A stretch of 64,000 nt of DNA from Micavibrio sp. (GTDB taxonomy: Bacteria; Pseudomonadota; Alphaproteobacteria; Micavibrionales; UBA2020): NCBI GenBank assembly GCA_028283745.1, contig JAPWJZ010000009.1:124001-188000 (forward strand). Reading direction: 5' to 3'. Numbering within the stretch: position 1 is the stretch's first letter; each line of letters starts with the position of its first letter. Positions 26,702-35,730 of this stretch are shown here, piece after piece. The translations under genes were made by a program, and so were the position numbers. The notes beneath the pieces are model-generated. The model did not search any database. It was not told where the DNA came from and saw nothing but the letters and a program-made list of their open reading frames with translations.

Positions 26702-27181
26702 ATGGATATTTACAGCATCGTCAAAACCCTCCACATCATCAGCGCCACGGTGCTGTTCGGCACGGGCATGGGCATTGCGTTTTTCATGTTCAGCTCGATG
26801 TTCGGTAAAAACCTGCATGAACGTTACTTTGCCGCCCGCTACACCGTGCTGGCGGATTATATTTTTACCGCGCCCGCCGTTATCATCCAGCCCCTGACAG
26901 GCGCATGGCTGGTGATGCAGGGCGGCTATGACCCTTCTGCCTTCTGGCTGAAAATGACTTACGGTCTTTATATTCTGGCGGGTATTTGCTGGCTGCCAGT
27001 GGTGTGGATACAGCTGCACCTGCGCAATATCATCGCCACCGCTATTGCCAAAGCGGGTGGGCAGGAAAAAAGCCTGCCACGGGAATATGGCAGGCTTTTT
27101 AAAATCTGGCTCTGTCTTGGCTGGCCAGCCTTTGGCGGTCTGGTCGCCATTTTCTGGCTGATGGTCACCAAACCGGCCTAG
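26702..27181 (+). CDS. DUF2269 integral membrane protein
   Basis: This 159-aa protein has four hydrophobic segments (about 9-31, 48-70, 80-103, 133-154). The start IVKTLHIISATVLFGTGMGIAFFM and the central PLTGAWLV are typical of DUF2269 proteins, whose function is not established. It starts 6 bp after the acetyltransferase stop. A terminator-like perfect hairpin lies inside the coding sequence at 27067-27100. The gene converges on ohr with only 14 bp between stops. Confidence 0.8.
   Translation: MDIYSIVKTLHIISATVLFGTGMGIAFFMFSSMFGKNLHERYFAARYTVLADYIFTAPAVIIQPLTGAWLVMQGGYDPSAFWLKMTYGLYILAGICWLPVVWIQLHLRNIIATAIAKAGGQEKSLPREYGRLFKIWLCLGWPAFGGLVAIFWLMVTKPA
27067..27100. terminator. Terminator-like hairpin inside DUF2269 coding sequence
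   Basis: AAAAAGCCTGCCA and TGGCAGGCTTTTT form perfect 13-bp arms with an 8-nt loop. The flanking A and T runs make it symmetrical, so it could stop transcription from either side. It lies 96 nt past the ohr stop on the minus strand and 81 nt before the DUF2269 stop on the plus strand. Confidence 0.6.
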
Positions 27182-27195
27182 CTGGCCAATAAACC

Positions 27196-27621
27196 TTAGA
27201 CAATATTCAGGCGCACATCCACGTTGCCGCGGGTGGCGTTGGAATACGGGCAGACCTGGTGCGCTTTATCGACCAGGTCTTTGGCTTCTTCCGCCGACAG
27301 GCCGGGCAGCGAAATATCCAGCTGGATATCAAGGCCGAAACCGCCTTCGCTGCGGGGGCCAATGCCCACGGTCGCGGTAATTTTTGCATCGTTCGGCACT
27401 TTCGGGCCGCCCTTGGCGGAAACGGCTTTCATCGCGCCGATAAAGCACGCGGAATAGCCCATGGCGAAAAGCTGCTCGGGGTTATTGCCGGGGCTGCCCG
27501 CGCCGCCGAGCTCCTTCGGGGTCGAAAGCTTCACGGAAAGCGTGCCATCCGCAGTTGCTGCGGCGCCATCGCGGCCGCCGGTTGCGCTGGCGCTGGTTTT
27601 ATAAAGAACATTGACGGACAT
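27196..27621 (-). CDS. ohr: Organic hydroperoxide resistance protein Ohr
   Basis: This 141-aa OsmC/Ohr-family thiol peroxidase reduces organic hydroperoxides. The two reactive cysteines are in place: Cys59 in GYSACF and Cys124 in VCPYSNAT. GSPGNNPEQLFAMGYSAC is the Ohr rather than the OsmC signature. It acts in the cytoplasm and uses lipoylated or dithiol reductants. No OhrR-type MarR regulator is adjacent. AAAGGAATTC before the ATG supplies the ribosome-binding site. Confidence 0.93.
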   Translation of the reverse strand: MSVNVLYKTSASATGGRDGAAATADGTLSVKLSTPKELGGAGSPGNNPEQLFAMGYSACFIGAMKAVSAKGGPKVPNDAKITATVGIGPRSEGGFGLDIQLDISLPGLSAEEAKDLVDKAHQVCPYSNATRGNVDVRLNIV

Positions 27622-27748
27622 GATGAATTCCTTTCAAGGGGAGGTTATGCCGGGGTTTGTTTTGTGGGGTAAGTGCCGGAATAGCAGCTTAAAGCGATAC
27701 GCCCGCCGCCGCCATACGGTTTTTTTACGAATGTTGCCGGAACTTTTC

Positions 27749-28201
27749 TTAAGCTGCCTCGGCCTGCACCTGCGATTGCAGGAAACCTTCGGCATAATGC
27801 AGGTCCAGCACGCGTTGCATCTTGCGGCGGCTCGCGGCTGAGAGATCATTGAACCGCGCCACCGTGCCGCGCGTCCCCATGCGCAGGATTTGCGCTTCCA
27901 GCGGCACTTCAATCGTTTCGTTCAGGATATGGAAGCGCAGCGCCAGTTTAATGGTCTCGCCGACTTTCAGCTTCGGCACGGGGTTGAAATCATAGTAGAC
28001 CCCGCCAAGGTTCCAGTCGGTTCGGGGCGTTTCGAACAACACGCCATCAAGGCTCCAGTCGCGCAGGTCATAGGGGCGGCCCTTCAGCATCACTTCCGCG
28101 CCTTGAGTTTGGTGGCGCATGAAGCGGCGGCGTGTATCAATCACCTCGTCGCGGTAAGCAGTTTCAAAAGCGTTCAGTTTTGCGAGGAATTGGTCGAACA
28201 T
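27749..28201 (-). CDS. PilZ-like domain protein
   Basis: This encodes 150 aa. RRRFMRHQTQGAEVMLKG, then LRDWSLDGVLFE, and a late GTRGTVARFNDL are the layout of a PilZ domain (RxxxR, then D/NxSxxG). The loop Arg and SLDG motif are present, so c-di-GMP binding is plausible but not certain. The ATG at 28201 with GGAGA about 9 nt upstream is chosen over upstream in-frame codons without a ribosome-binding site. A diguanylate cyclase is encoded 8 kb away. Confidence 0.65.
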   Translation of the reverse strand: MFDQFLAKLNAFETAYRDEVIDTRRRFMRHQTQGAEVMLKGRPYDLRDWSLDGVLFETPRTDWNLGGVYYDFNPVPKLKVGETIKLALRFHILNETIEVPLEAQILRMGTRGTVARFNDLSAASRRKMQRVLDLHYAEGFLQSQVQAEAA

Positions 28202-28490
28202 GATATTTTCTCCGGTCTGTCTGGCTTTCTGTTTTAAAGCCTGGGGGCACATTTTTTGTACCGATAAGTAAGTATATGATCGGGAATCACCCGAAGTCAA
28301 TTTATATTTGTACTGACTGATATATATTTTACCGTTAATCTATTTTTATTCATATAAAACAATTAATTAATGATACAAATATTCTATACCAACGACCATC
28401 ATTTAACCGTATAATACATAAATACGCTGGACATTATTAGCTTTGATAACTATTATAACTATAGGTACAGAATAAAAAGAGGAGGCTGAC
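28202..28490. other. AT-rich divergent intergenic region
   Basis: This separates the PilZ-like gene (minus) from the TetR gene (plus). It is strikingly AT-rich compared with the surrounding genes. It contains the inverted repeat TCGGG-AATCA-CCCGA at about 28280-28294 and two related TTTGTAC(C/T)GA boxes near 28254 and 28305, possible TetR operators. There is no gene in it. Confidence 0.35.
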
Positions 28491-29081
28491 ATGGCTATGG
28501 GACGTCCCCGCGAATTCAACGCCGAGCAGGCGCTTGACCGTGCGCTCGCCGTGTTTTGGCAAAAAGGTTACGAAGGTGCATCGCTGCCGGACCTTACCGC
28601 CGCCATGGGTATCAACCGCCCCAGCATGTACGCCGCCTTCGGCAACAAGGAAGAATTGTTCCGCAAGGCGCTTGAGCGTTATACGCAAAAATCACGCGAC
28701 AGCATGAAGGAAGCGCTGTCTGCGCCCACCGCGCGCGGCGCGATTGAAAAACTGCTGTTCGGGATTGCTGAATCCGTCGGCTGCCCCACCTCCCCCAAAG
28801 GCTGCCTGCTGGTGCAGGGCGCGCTTGCCTGCGGTGAAGAAGCAGAACCTATTCGCCGTGAACTTGCCGCGCGCCGCGCGGCATCCGAAGCCATGCTGCG
28901 CGAAAGGTTTGAACGCGGCATTGCCGATGGCGACGTTCCCGCCGCCGCCCGCGCCAGCGACCTTGCCAGCTATTTTTCGACCGTTATTCAGGGCATGGCC
29001 GTGCAAAGCAACAGCGGCGCCAGCCGCAACGATCTGCACAGCATTGCCGAAATGGCTCTCAAGGCCCTGCCGAGCAACTAA
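28491..29081 (+). CDS. TetR/AcrR-family transcriptional regulator
   Basis: This encodes 196 aa. It starts GRPREFNAEQALDRALAVFWQKGYEGASLPDLTAAMGI, a TetR DNA-binding domain with recognition helix in RPSMYAAFGNKEELF. The C-terminal part (TSPKGCLLVQGALACG) matches the TetR group often found beside detoxification or oxidoreductase genes. The ATG at 28491 has a strong AGAGGAGG about 6 nt upstream. The target is unknown; the divergent intergenic region or the downstream membrane proteins are candidates. Confidence 0.88.
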   Translation: MAMGRPREFNAEQALDRALAVFWQKGYEGASLPDLTAAMGINRPSMYAAFGNKEELFRKALERYTQKSRDSMKEALSAPTARGAIEKLLFGIAESVGCPTSPKGCLLVQGALACGEEAEPIRRELAARRAASEAMLRERFERGIADGDVPAAARASDLASYFSTVIQGMAVQSNSGASRNDLHSIAEMALKALPSN

Positions 29082-29163
29082 CACGCCCTTTTGCACGAAA
29101 TTTGCACAATAAATCCTCTGCCATGCCATCAACGCTGCACGGCGGCCTGTCATTCTGACGGGC

Positions 29164-29316
29164 ATGGAACACATCGCCCTTTTCATTTCCGGCATTCTGC
29201 TGCTGGCCTGTCTTTTGAGCGTCGCCGCCCGCCTGTGGCGGCTACGGCGGGATTTTCATGCCCTGCTCTATGTCATTACCTTCATCATTAAAAGCCGCCT
29301 GCGCGCACATTTATAA
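29164..29316 (+). CDS. Small membrane protein, 50 aa
   Basis: A 50-codon frame starts at ATG 29164 and ends 12 bp before the DUF4173 gene. It encodes one hydrophobic helix (about 4-21, FISGILLLACLLSVAARL), a basic segment RLWRLRRD, a second hydrophobic stretch (YVITFII) and a basic tail. Inner-membrane location follows from the positive-inside rule. There is no clear ribosome-binding site, so expression is uncertain; spacing suggests it belongs to the next gene's transcript. Confidence 0.4.
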   Translation: MEHIALFISGILLLACLLSVAARLWRLRRDFHALLYVITFIIKSRLRAHL

Positions 29317-29328
29317 AGGTTATTCTCC

Positions 29329-30780
29329 ATGCTTGTCCTTCCCTATACATTTCGCACGCTGGCGTTAAAAATATTCATCTGCCTTGGCCTTGTTGCCACG
29401 GCAGATATTTTTTTCTACGGACATGCGGCGGGTTGGACGGCGGGCATTTTCGCGCTGCTGCTGCTCGCCGCCGTTACGCTGCTATCGCAGGAAAATAAAG
29501 GCTGGCCGCAAATTGCGCTGCAATGCCTTTGCGCCCTGCTGGCGGGCTCCGCCCTTTCAATGCAGGCCGGCATATTGTCCACCATCGTTTTTGCCGCAAG
29601 CCTGTTGGCGTTACTCGTCGCGGGCAAGCGCCAGCGCCTTACCAGCGCATGGATTGTGATGCAGGATATGGCGTGTTTTTTCGGCGCCGCCGGCCAGCAA
29701 TGGAGCCACGACCTCAGCATCGTCAAAAAGCTTCGCCGTCTGCGCAAATCTCCGCCCATTAACGCCCTTACCACATTGATGGTCGTGGCCCTGCCCGCTG
29801 TGCTGGCGGCGCTGTTCCTTATCCTGTTCTCCTACGCCAACCCGCTGATTGCGCAGGCGCTGGCAAAACTGGACATAACGACGCTGCGCCCCTACCTGTC
29901 GCCGGTGCGCTGGTTTATCTGGACCTGCATCGGCATGTTCGTCTGGGCCTTGCTGCGCCCCCGCTACAGACTGCCCGCAAAACCGTTGCTGGGCACATTG
30001 CCCACCCTGGGCGGCTGGGTCAGCCGCTCTTCCATCATCTGGTCGCTGGCGCTTTTCAATACATTGTTTGCCCTGCAGAACGGGCTTGATGTTGCGTTTC
30101 TCTGGCAGCATGAGAACCTGCCCGCAGGCATCAGCTACGCCGAATACGCGCATGACGGCGCTTACCCGCTTATCGTCACCGCACTGCTGGCGGCAGCCTA
30201 TGTGCTATTGACCTATAGCGACAAACGCTACCAAAGCGCCGCCGCGCGCGGCCTTGTGCTGCTATGGGTTTTGCAAAATATCTTCCTTGTCGTGTCCGCC
30301 ATTGACCGCACGCTGAACTACATCGACATTTACGCCCTTACCTACCTGCGCCTTTCCGCGCTCGTCTGGATGGGCCTTGTCGGCATTGGCCTTGCGCTTA
30401 TTGTGGTGCGCGTGCTGGGCAACCGCAGTAACCTCTGGCTGCTGGATTGCAACCTGCTGGCGCTGGCGGCAACGCTGTATATCTGCTGCTTCATCAACTT
30501 TGACAGCTACATTGCCCGCTACAACGTCGTCCATTCGGATGTCAGCGGCAACGGCCAAAGACTGGATATCGGCTACCTCGAAAAGCTTGGCCCCGATGCC
30601 ATTGCTCCCTTGCACTGGTACGCCGAAAATACCAAGGATGAATTGCAGATAGCCCACGCCTATGAAGCTGTAAATCGGCTGGAAATAAGCCTGGAACGCG
30701 AAGTCGACCACGACTGGCGGGCATGGACATGGCATAAAGCGCGCCTGCAGCAAGACCTGCAACCCTGGAAACCCGAATAA
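29329..30780 (+). CDS. DUF4173-like multi-pass membrane protein
   Basis: This 483-aa inner-membrane protein has about ten to twelve hydrophobic segments over residues 8-410 and a soluble C-terminal tail of about 70 residues. The segment ISYAEYAHDGAYPLIVTALLAAAYVLL near 262-288 and the LTYLRLSALVWMGLVGIGL region are typical of DUF4173/DUF4153 proteins, whose role is not established. It lies upstream of a two-component pair with 62 bp to the regulator's ATG, so the three may be co-transcribed and functionally linked. Confidence 0.75.
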   Translation: MLVLPYTFRTLALKIFICLGLVATADIFFYGHAAGWTAGIFALLLLAAVTLLSQENKGWPQIALQCLCALLAGSALSMQAGILSTIVFAASLLALLVAGKRQRLTSAWIVMQDMACFFGAAGQQWSHDLSIVKKLRRLRKSPPINALTTLMVVALPAVLAALFLILFSYANPLIAQALAKLDITTLRPYLSPVRWFIWTCIGMFVWALLRPRYRLPAKPLLGTLPTLGGWVSRSSIIWSLALFNTLFALQNGLDVAFLWQHENLPAGISYAEYAHDGAYPLIVTALLAAAYVLLTYSDKRYQSAAARGLVLLWVLQNIFLVVSAIDRTLNYIDIYALTYLRLSALVWMGLVGIGLALIVVRVLGNRSNLWLLDCNLLALAATLYICCFINFDSYIARYNVVHSDVSGNGQRLDIGYLEKLGPDAIAPLHWYAENTKDELQIAHAYEAVNRLEISLEREVDHDWRAWTWHKARLQQDLQPWKPE

Positions 30781-30842
30781 CCGCCATGCGATTGACCGAA
30801 GCCCGCATTTTTAATAATATGCCTAAAAGGGCGTATCCAACC

Positions 30843-31529
30843 ATGGCCAAAAAGATCCTCGTCGTCGATGATGACCTGCATATCCGCGAAGTTGTCGTCT
30901 TCGCGCTTGAAAAGGCCGGCATGCGCGCCGTACAGGCCGCCAACGGCATGGAAGCGCTGCAGGCCTTTGCGGATGCTGCGCCCGACCTTATCATCCTCGA
31001 TATTTCAATGCCGGAAATTGACGGGCTTGAAGTCTGCCGCCAGATCCGCCGCAAAAGCGACACGCCCATTCTGTTCCTGTCATCGCGGGATGAGGAGATT
31101 GATAAAATCCTGGGCCTCGAGCTTGGCGGCGATGATTACGTCACCAAGCCCTTCAGCCCGCGCGAACTTGTCGCCCGCATCAACGCCATCCTGAAGCGCA
31201 AGACAGGCACCGCCCCGCCCGCGACGCAAAAACTGTCGCATGGCAGCATCACCATTGATACCGTGAGCTATACGGCGCAGTGCAACGGCGCAACCGTGCC
31301 GCTGACCGCAACTGAATTTTCGCTGCTGCTCGCCCTCTTCCGCACGCCGGAAAAAGTCTTCACGCGCGATGCGCTGATGGACCAGGCCTATGATGCCAAC
31401 ATCACCGTCAGCGACCGTACGATTGACAGCCACATCCGCCGCATCCGCAGCAAGTTTTCCGCACTTGGCATTGGCGAGGTTATCGTCACCAACCACGGCA
31501 TCGGCTATAAGCTCGGGCCGTGCCGCTGA
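30843..31529 (+). CDS. OmpR-family response regulator
   Basis: This encodes 228 aa. The receiver domain (1-120) has acidic DDD near 9-11, the phospho-acceptor Asp53 (ILDISMPEIDG), the SS switch at 80-81 and Lys102 (TKPFSP). The C-terminal winged helix follows (LTATEFSLLLALF, then RTIDSHIRRIRSKF and GIGYKL). The ATG at 30843 starts right before the first receiver strand; an in-frame ATG at 30786 would add residues not seen in the family. The stop overlaps the kinase start (TGATG), so the two are translationally coupled. Confidence 0.93.
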   Translation: MAKKILVVDDDLHIREVVVFALEKAGMRAVQAANGMEALQAFADAAPDLIILDISMPEIDGLEVCRQIRRKSDTPILFLSSRDEEIDKILGLELGGDDYVTKPFSPRELVARINAILKRKTGTAPPATQKLSHGSITIDTVSYTAQCNGATVPLTATEFSLLLALFRTPEKVFTRDALMDQAYDANITVSDRTIDSHIRRIRSKFSALGIGEVIVTNHGIGYKLGPCR

Positions 31530-33097
31530 TGCGCTTTGTGCCCGCCACCTTCCGGCTGCATAGCGTCTTTGCGGGGATTTTGCTTTTTGTGCTGCTGCTG
31601 CCTTTAAGCGGCGGTTACTTCTTCCGCATCTACGAAAACGAACTGGTGCGCCAGACGGAATCGGAATTGATCGCGCAAGGCATTTTCATTTCCGCCATAT
31701 ATAAAGACGCGATTTTAGGCGAAGAACATATTCCGCAAGACTACGGCAACCCCATCCTGCTGCCGCAGCCGCAGCTGGATGATGTATATAAACCTGTGCC
31801 GCCGCAGCTGGATTTGCGCACCGCCACTATTTTGCCCCCGCGGCCCGATGCTATCGCGCCGGCCGTCGCCGTCAGGCCTTTCGAAGCCACCGTCGGCCGC
31901 CGCCTGCTGCCAATATTGCAGGATGCACGCATCAGCACCCTTTCCAGCATGCGTATTTTAAATCCCGCAGGCATCGTCATTTCCGGCACCAGCGAAACCG
32001 GCCTTGATATGCGGAATGTGGAGGAAGTGCAAAGCGCGCTGAAGGGCGCTTATACCAGCGTGCTGCGCCAGCGCATTTCCGACGAACCGCGCCCGCCCAT
32101 CACCTCCATCAGCCGGGGCACGGATACGCGGGTTTTTATTGCCATGCCCATTTACCTGCGTGACCGCGTGATTGGCGTTGCCTATCTTTCGCGGTCGCCC
32201 CGCAATATTTTGAAGGCGCTGTACGAGGAAAAAGAAAGCGTCTTTCTGGCCGCCCTGTTCATTCTTGCCATGACGGGCGCGATTGCCCTGATGCTCAGCA
32301 CCGCCATCGGCCGCCCCTTGCGCGCCCTCAGCCGCCATGCGCTGCAACTGGCGCAGGGTGACAAGGACCCTGAAAAGCTGCCCAACGCGCCGATTGCCGA
32401 AATTGCCTCCCTTATGCACAGCTTCGAAAAAATGTCGCTGACCATCGAGGCGCGGTCGGAATATATCCGCAGCTTTGCCATGCACCTGGCGCATGAATTT
32501 AAAACGCCGCTGACAGCCATTCAGGGCGCCATAGAGCTGCTGCGCGAACACCCGCATGATATGTCGCCGGACCAGCGCGCCCGCTTCATGGGCAATATTT
32601 CAAAAGACACCGACCGTTTGAAAAAGCTGGTCACCCGCCTGCTGGAACTCGCCCGCGCGGATGTCATGCAGCCGCGCCATGAAACGACGGATCTTCAAGC
32701 CTGCCTGCAATCACTGGATCAGCGCTATGCGGGAGCAATAAAGCTGCAACTGCCTGTGACTGAAAAATCCGTCCTTATCGGCAGTGATATTCTTGAAACC
32801 GTCCTCGTCAACCTTATCGACAATGCCGTACAAATCGGCGCGCAGCATGTCGACATTTCAATGACGCAGGAAGATAGCGACATTATGCTGGACGTGACGG
32901 ATGACGGCCCCGGCATTTCCGGCAATAACGCCGCCCGCCTGTTTACCCCCTTCTTCACCACACGGCGGGAAAATGGCGGCACCGGCCTTGGCCTTGTCAT
33001 TACCAAGTCGTTATTGAAGGCGCATGGCGGGGATATTTCGTTTAACCCTGAAAAATCAGGGGCGAGCTTCCGCATACGGCTGGTTTCCGCAGCCTAA
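31529..33097 (+). CDS. Sensor histidine kinase (ChvG/CreC-like layout)
   Basis: This encodes 522 aa. A membrane helix at about 10-33 and another at about 241-261 enclose a periplasmic sensor of about 200 residues. HAMP follows, then HisKA with FAMHLAHEFKTPL (His322), and an HATPase_c domain with LIDNAVQIG, DVTDDGPGIS and GGTGLGLVI. The ATG at 31529 overlaps the regulator's stop; that coupling decides the start. Architecture resembles CreC or ChvG, but the signal is unknown. The N-box keeps Asn (DNA). Confidence 0.9.
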   Translation: MRFVPATFRLHSVFAGILLFVLLLPLSGGYFFRIYENELVRQTESELIAQGIFISAIYKDAILGEEHIPQDYGNPILLPQPQLDDVYKPVPPQLDLRTATILPPRPDAIAPAVAVRPFEATVGRRLLPILQDARISTLSSMRILNPAGIVISGTSETGLDMRNVEEVQSALKGAYTSVLRQRISDEPRPPITSISRGTDTRVFIAMPIYLRDRVIGVAYLSRSPRNILKALYEEKESVFLAALFILAMTGAIALMLSTAIGRPLRALSRHALQLAQGDKDPEKLPNAPIAEIASLMHSFEKMSLTIEARSEYIRSFAMHLAHEFKTPLTAIQGAIELLREHPHDMSPDQRARFMGNISKDTDRLKKLVTRLLELARADVMQPRHETTDLQACLQSLDQRYAGAIKLQLPVTEKSVLIGSDILETVLVNLIDNAVQIGAQHVDISMTQEDSDIMLDVTDDGPGISGNNAARLFTPFFTTRRENGGTGLGLVITKSLLKAHGGDISFNPEKSGASFRIRLVSAA

Positions 33098-33158
33098 AAC
33101 CCGCCGGCAAAGCGTAATTTCCTTGCCCATACGCTGTGGCGGCGGCATTATCGGCGGC

Positions 33159-34376
33159 ATGAAAATTCAGCCCCGCCTCCAGTTCATCCTGCTCACCGCC
33201 TGCCTTGATTCCTTCGGGCTCGGCTTCATTATTCCCAACCTGCCGGATGTGATCCGCCGGTTCGAGACGGATGCCGATAAAATCAACATCTACTACGGGC
33301 TTTTTATTGCCTCTTACGCCTTCTTCCAGTTTTTCGCCTCGCCGCTGCTGGGGGCTTTATCGGACAAGTTCGGGCGGCGGCCGGTGCTGCTGGTGTCGGT
33401 TGCCTTCGCGGCGGTGGATTACCTGTTTATGGCCTATGCCCCAAACCTTGCGCTGCTGTTCATCGGCCGCGCCATTTCAGGCATGACAGGCGCAAGCATT
33501 GCGGTTGCCAATTCCTATATCAGCGATATTTCCGCACCGGAAGAACGGGCGGATTATTTTGGCAAGCTTGGCGCGTCGTGGGGGCTGGGCTTTATTATTG
33601 CGCCGGCTGTTGGCGGCGTCTTGGGCGGGCACTTTGGCCATACCGCGCCGTTTCTGGCCGCGGCGGGCTTTAGCGTGCTGAACTTCCTGTTCGGCTTTTT
33701 CATTCTGCCGGAATCACTGCCGCCGGAAAAACGCCGCGCTATCGACATCAGCGACTTCCATCCGCTCAAATCCATGCGTAAATCCTTCCGCCTTGCGCCG
33801 CTGCTAATCACCGTATACGCGCTGTACTTTATTGCGGGGCAGGTTTACCCCAGCATCTGGACGCTGTTCACCCAGTATAAATTCGGCTGGAGCTCCGTGC
33901 AGGTCGGTATTTCCCTCGCACTGTTCGGCGTCTTGATGATTGCCATGCAGGGCTTCATGACCGGGCGCATTACGGCGAAGCTGGGGGAGCGCGGCAGCGT
34001 TATTTTTGGCCTTGCCATTGCGACCATGGGCTTTGGCCTGTTCAGCATCGCAGGGCAAGCCTGGATGATGTATGCCATCAGCGCCTTCAATACCCTGTCG
34101 TTCATCACCGGTTCCGCCCTGCAGGCGATTATTTCAAAGGAAGCACCCACCGAAGAACAAGGTGAATTGCAGGGCGGTCTCGCCTCGGTCGGAGCCTTGA
34201 CCGAGGTGGTGGGGCCGATTTTCTATACCAGCCTGTTTTCACTGTTCACGGGGGCTTCCGCACCCTTTGTTTTTGTTGGCGTGCCGTTCTTTGTGGCAGG
34301 GCTTATCTGCGCTGGCGGTCTTGCCCTTATGCTGCTGTGCCGCCGCCATGCGGAACCCGCAGCCCAAACGTCTTAA
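33159..34376 (+). CDS. MFS transporter, TetA-like
   Basis: This 405-aa protein has twelve predicted membrane segments. The motif A loop GALSDKFGRRPVLL near 64-77 and the motif C region ASWGLGFIIAPAVGGVLGGHFGH near 133-155 mark a drug:H+ antiporter of the DHA1/TetA group. The ATG at 33159 is chosen because the first helix starts just after it; longer in-frame starts would run into the upstream kinase gene. The ribosome-binding site is weak. Tetracycline as substrate cannot be inferred from the sequence alone. Confidence 0.85.
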   Translation: MKIQPRLQFILLTACLDSFGLGFIIPNLPDVIRRFETDADKINIYYGLFIASYAFFQFFASPLLGALSDKFGRRPVLLVSVAFAAVDYLFMAYAPNLALLFIGRAISGMTGASIAVANSYISDISAPEERADYFGKLGASWGLGFIIAPAVGGVLGGHFGHTAPFLAAAGFSVLNFLFGFFILPESLPPEKRRAIDISDFHPLKSMRKSFRLAPLLITVYALYFIAGQVYPSIWTLFTQYKFGWSSVQVGISLALFGVLMIAMQGFMTGRITAKLGERGSVIFGLAIATMGFGLFSIAGQAWMMYAISAFNTLSFITGSALQAIISKEAPTEEQGELQGGLASVGALTEVVGPIFYTSLFSLFTGASAPFVFVGVPFFVAGLICAGGLALMLLCRRHAEPAAQTS

Positions 34377-34396
34377 GCTCCATCTATCCGGCAAGA

Positions 34397-34429
34397 AAAA
34401 AGGCCGGCTCTTGCGAGACCGGCCTTTTT
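34397..34429. terminator. Bidirectional terminator between MFS gene and fadL
   Basis: AAAAAGGCCGG and CCGGCCTTTTT form an 11-bp stem with an 11-nt loop, whose ends CTC/GAG extend it. A and T runs on both sides suit termination of both convergent genes. Confidence 0.85.
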
Positions 34430-34458
34430 CTTGGCGCCGCCGAAGCGGACCGAAGCAG

Positions 34459-35730
34459 TTAGAAGTGGTAGGTACCGGCGATGGAAAGAATGTCCACGCT
34501 GTTCTTGGTCGTACCGTGCAGGTTGGTCACAATGCCGCTCGGCGCGGTATCGGTCACGTTCACGTCGCTGTCAGGCATGAAGATGTGCGTTGCTGCACCA
34601 TCCAGGCTGAAGTGCTTGTTGATGTTGTAGGTGGTGCCCAGCGACAGCCAGAAGCGGTTGCTATCCGGCGCGCGCGAGGAACGGAAGTCGGTTTCGGTCG
34701 GCGTTTTGTCGAACTGCACGCCGCCACGGAAGGTCCAGGCATCCGAATACTTGTAGGAAGTACCGGCTGCGAAGGAGTAGCTGTCTTTGTAGTTGAATTC
34801 CGTGGTGCTGGTGCCGAGCGGCGAGACAACGGCGAGGCCTTTGAACTTGCTCCAGTTGTACCAGTTCGCACTGCCAAGCAGGGTCCACTGGCTGTTCAGC
34901 TTGTGCGATACACCGAATTCGACGATATCGGGCAGCTTGAGGTCTGCGCTGGCGGCGACAGACGGCGGCACCGGCAGGCCGGAAATGTTCAGGCGACCGT
35001 TAAGGCCTTGGTTGATAGCCGAACGATAGTGCAGACCGGCTTGCGTTTGGTCGTTGAATTTATAGAGCAGGCCGGCGTTGAAGCCAACAGCCCAGCTGTC
35101 ACCCTTCAGGCGCGAACTGCCATCGGTTGCGGGCGAACCCGGGATGGCAAGCGGAATGGCGGTTTCAAGCGTGCCGGATGCGCGCTGGAAGTCAGGACCC
35201 GCGGCAACGGACAGCTTCGGGGTGACTTTCATCGCGAACTGCGGCGAAATGTCGAGGGTGGAAAGGCGGGTCTTGGTCGAGTCATAACGGCCAACCCAGC
35301 TCGAGCCGTAGTCGTTGGACAGACCAAAAGGCGCGGTCACCGAAACGCCGAGCCAGTAGCGGTCATTCGCGAGCGGCGTCACGGCATAAATGTTCGGAAC
35401 GGGCGTTGCGCTGAAGGGGTTGGAGTCATCGCCGCCGGTCAGGGGCACGGCCACGGGAACAGTCGTCGTCGAACCGTTGTTTTGGAACTTCGAGCTCGGG
35501 ATCAGCACAGAAGTGCCGATGGTGATTTGCGCGCCGGAAAGTTCGGTCATGGCGGCGGGGTTGTTGAAGAGGATGGAAGCATCACGTGCATCCGCCTGCG
35601 CACCGGCGAAAGCCTGGCCCTGGCCGGAAACGCTCTGCTCCTGAATGTAGAAGCCGCCAGCGAAGGCGGAAGTCGATGCGCCGAGCATCGCGGTGAAGAC
35701 CATAAGGCCTAATTTCTTGGTAAGCTTCAT
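34459..35730 (-). CDS. FadL-family outer membrane transporter
   Basis: This encodes 423 aa. A signal peptide with cleavage after AFA (residue 24) leads into GGFYIQEQSVSGQGQAFAG, the FadL hatch start, and NNPAAM (about 56-61) is the conserved NPA motif. The remainder is a beta-barrel pattern ending in the outer-membrane C-terminal Phe (GTYHF). FadL proteins pass long-chain fatty acids or other hydrophobic compounds. TTGCGCACGGGGAATC and an AT-rich stretch lie upstream; the ATG at 35730 has AGGAG about 7 nt before it. Confidence 0.9.
   Translation of the reverse strand: MKLTKKLGLMVFTAMLGASTSAFAGGFYIQEQSVSGQGQAFAGAQADARDASILFNNPAAMTELSGAQITIGTSVLIPSSKFQNNGSTTTVPVAVPLTGGDDSNPFSATPVPNIYAVTPLANDRYWLGVSVTAPFGLSNDYGSSWVGRYDSTKTRLSTLDISPQFAMKVTPKLSVAAGPDFQRASGTLETAIPLAIPGSPATDGSSRLKGDSWAVGFNAGLLYKFNDQTQAGLHYRSAINQGLNGRLNISGLPVPPSVAASADLKLPDIVEFGVSHKLNSQWTLLGSANWYNWSKFKGLAVVSPLGTSTTEFNYKDSYSFAAGTSYKYSDAWTFRGGVQFDKTPTETDFRSSRAPDSNRFWLSLGTTYNINKHFSLDGAATHIFMPDSDVNVTDTAPSGIVTNLHGTTKNSVDILSIAGTYHF

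Noticed and set aside
29091-29291. 66-codon plus-strand frame overlapping the 50-aa membrane protein
   Set aside because: It is His/Cys/Pro-rich, without a ribosome-binding site, and in conflict with the more protein-like hydrophobic frame.
33024-33158. N-terminal extension of the MFS transporter
   Set aside because: It overlaps the histidine-kinase C-terminus and adds hydrophilic residues before the first membrane helix; the ATG at 33159 fits the family.
34267-35712. Plus-strand frame opposite fadL
   Set aside because: FadL has a signal peptide, NPA motif and C-terminal Phe; the antisense translation has no recognisable features.
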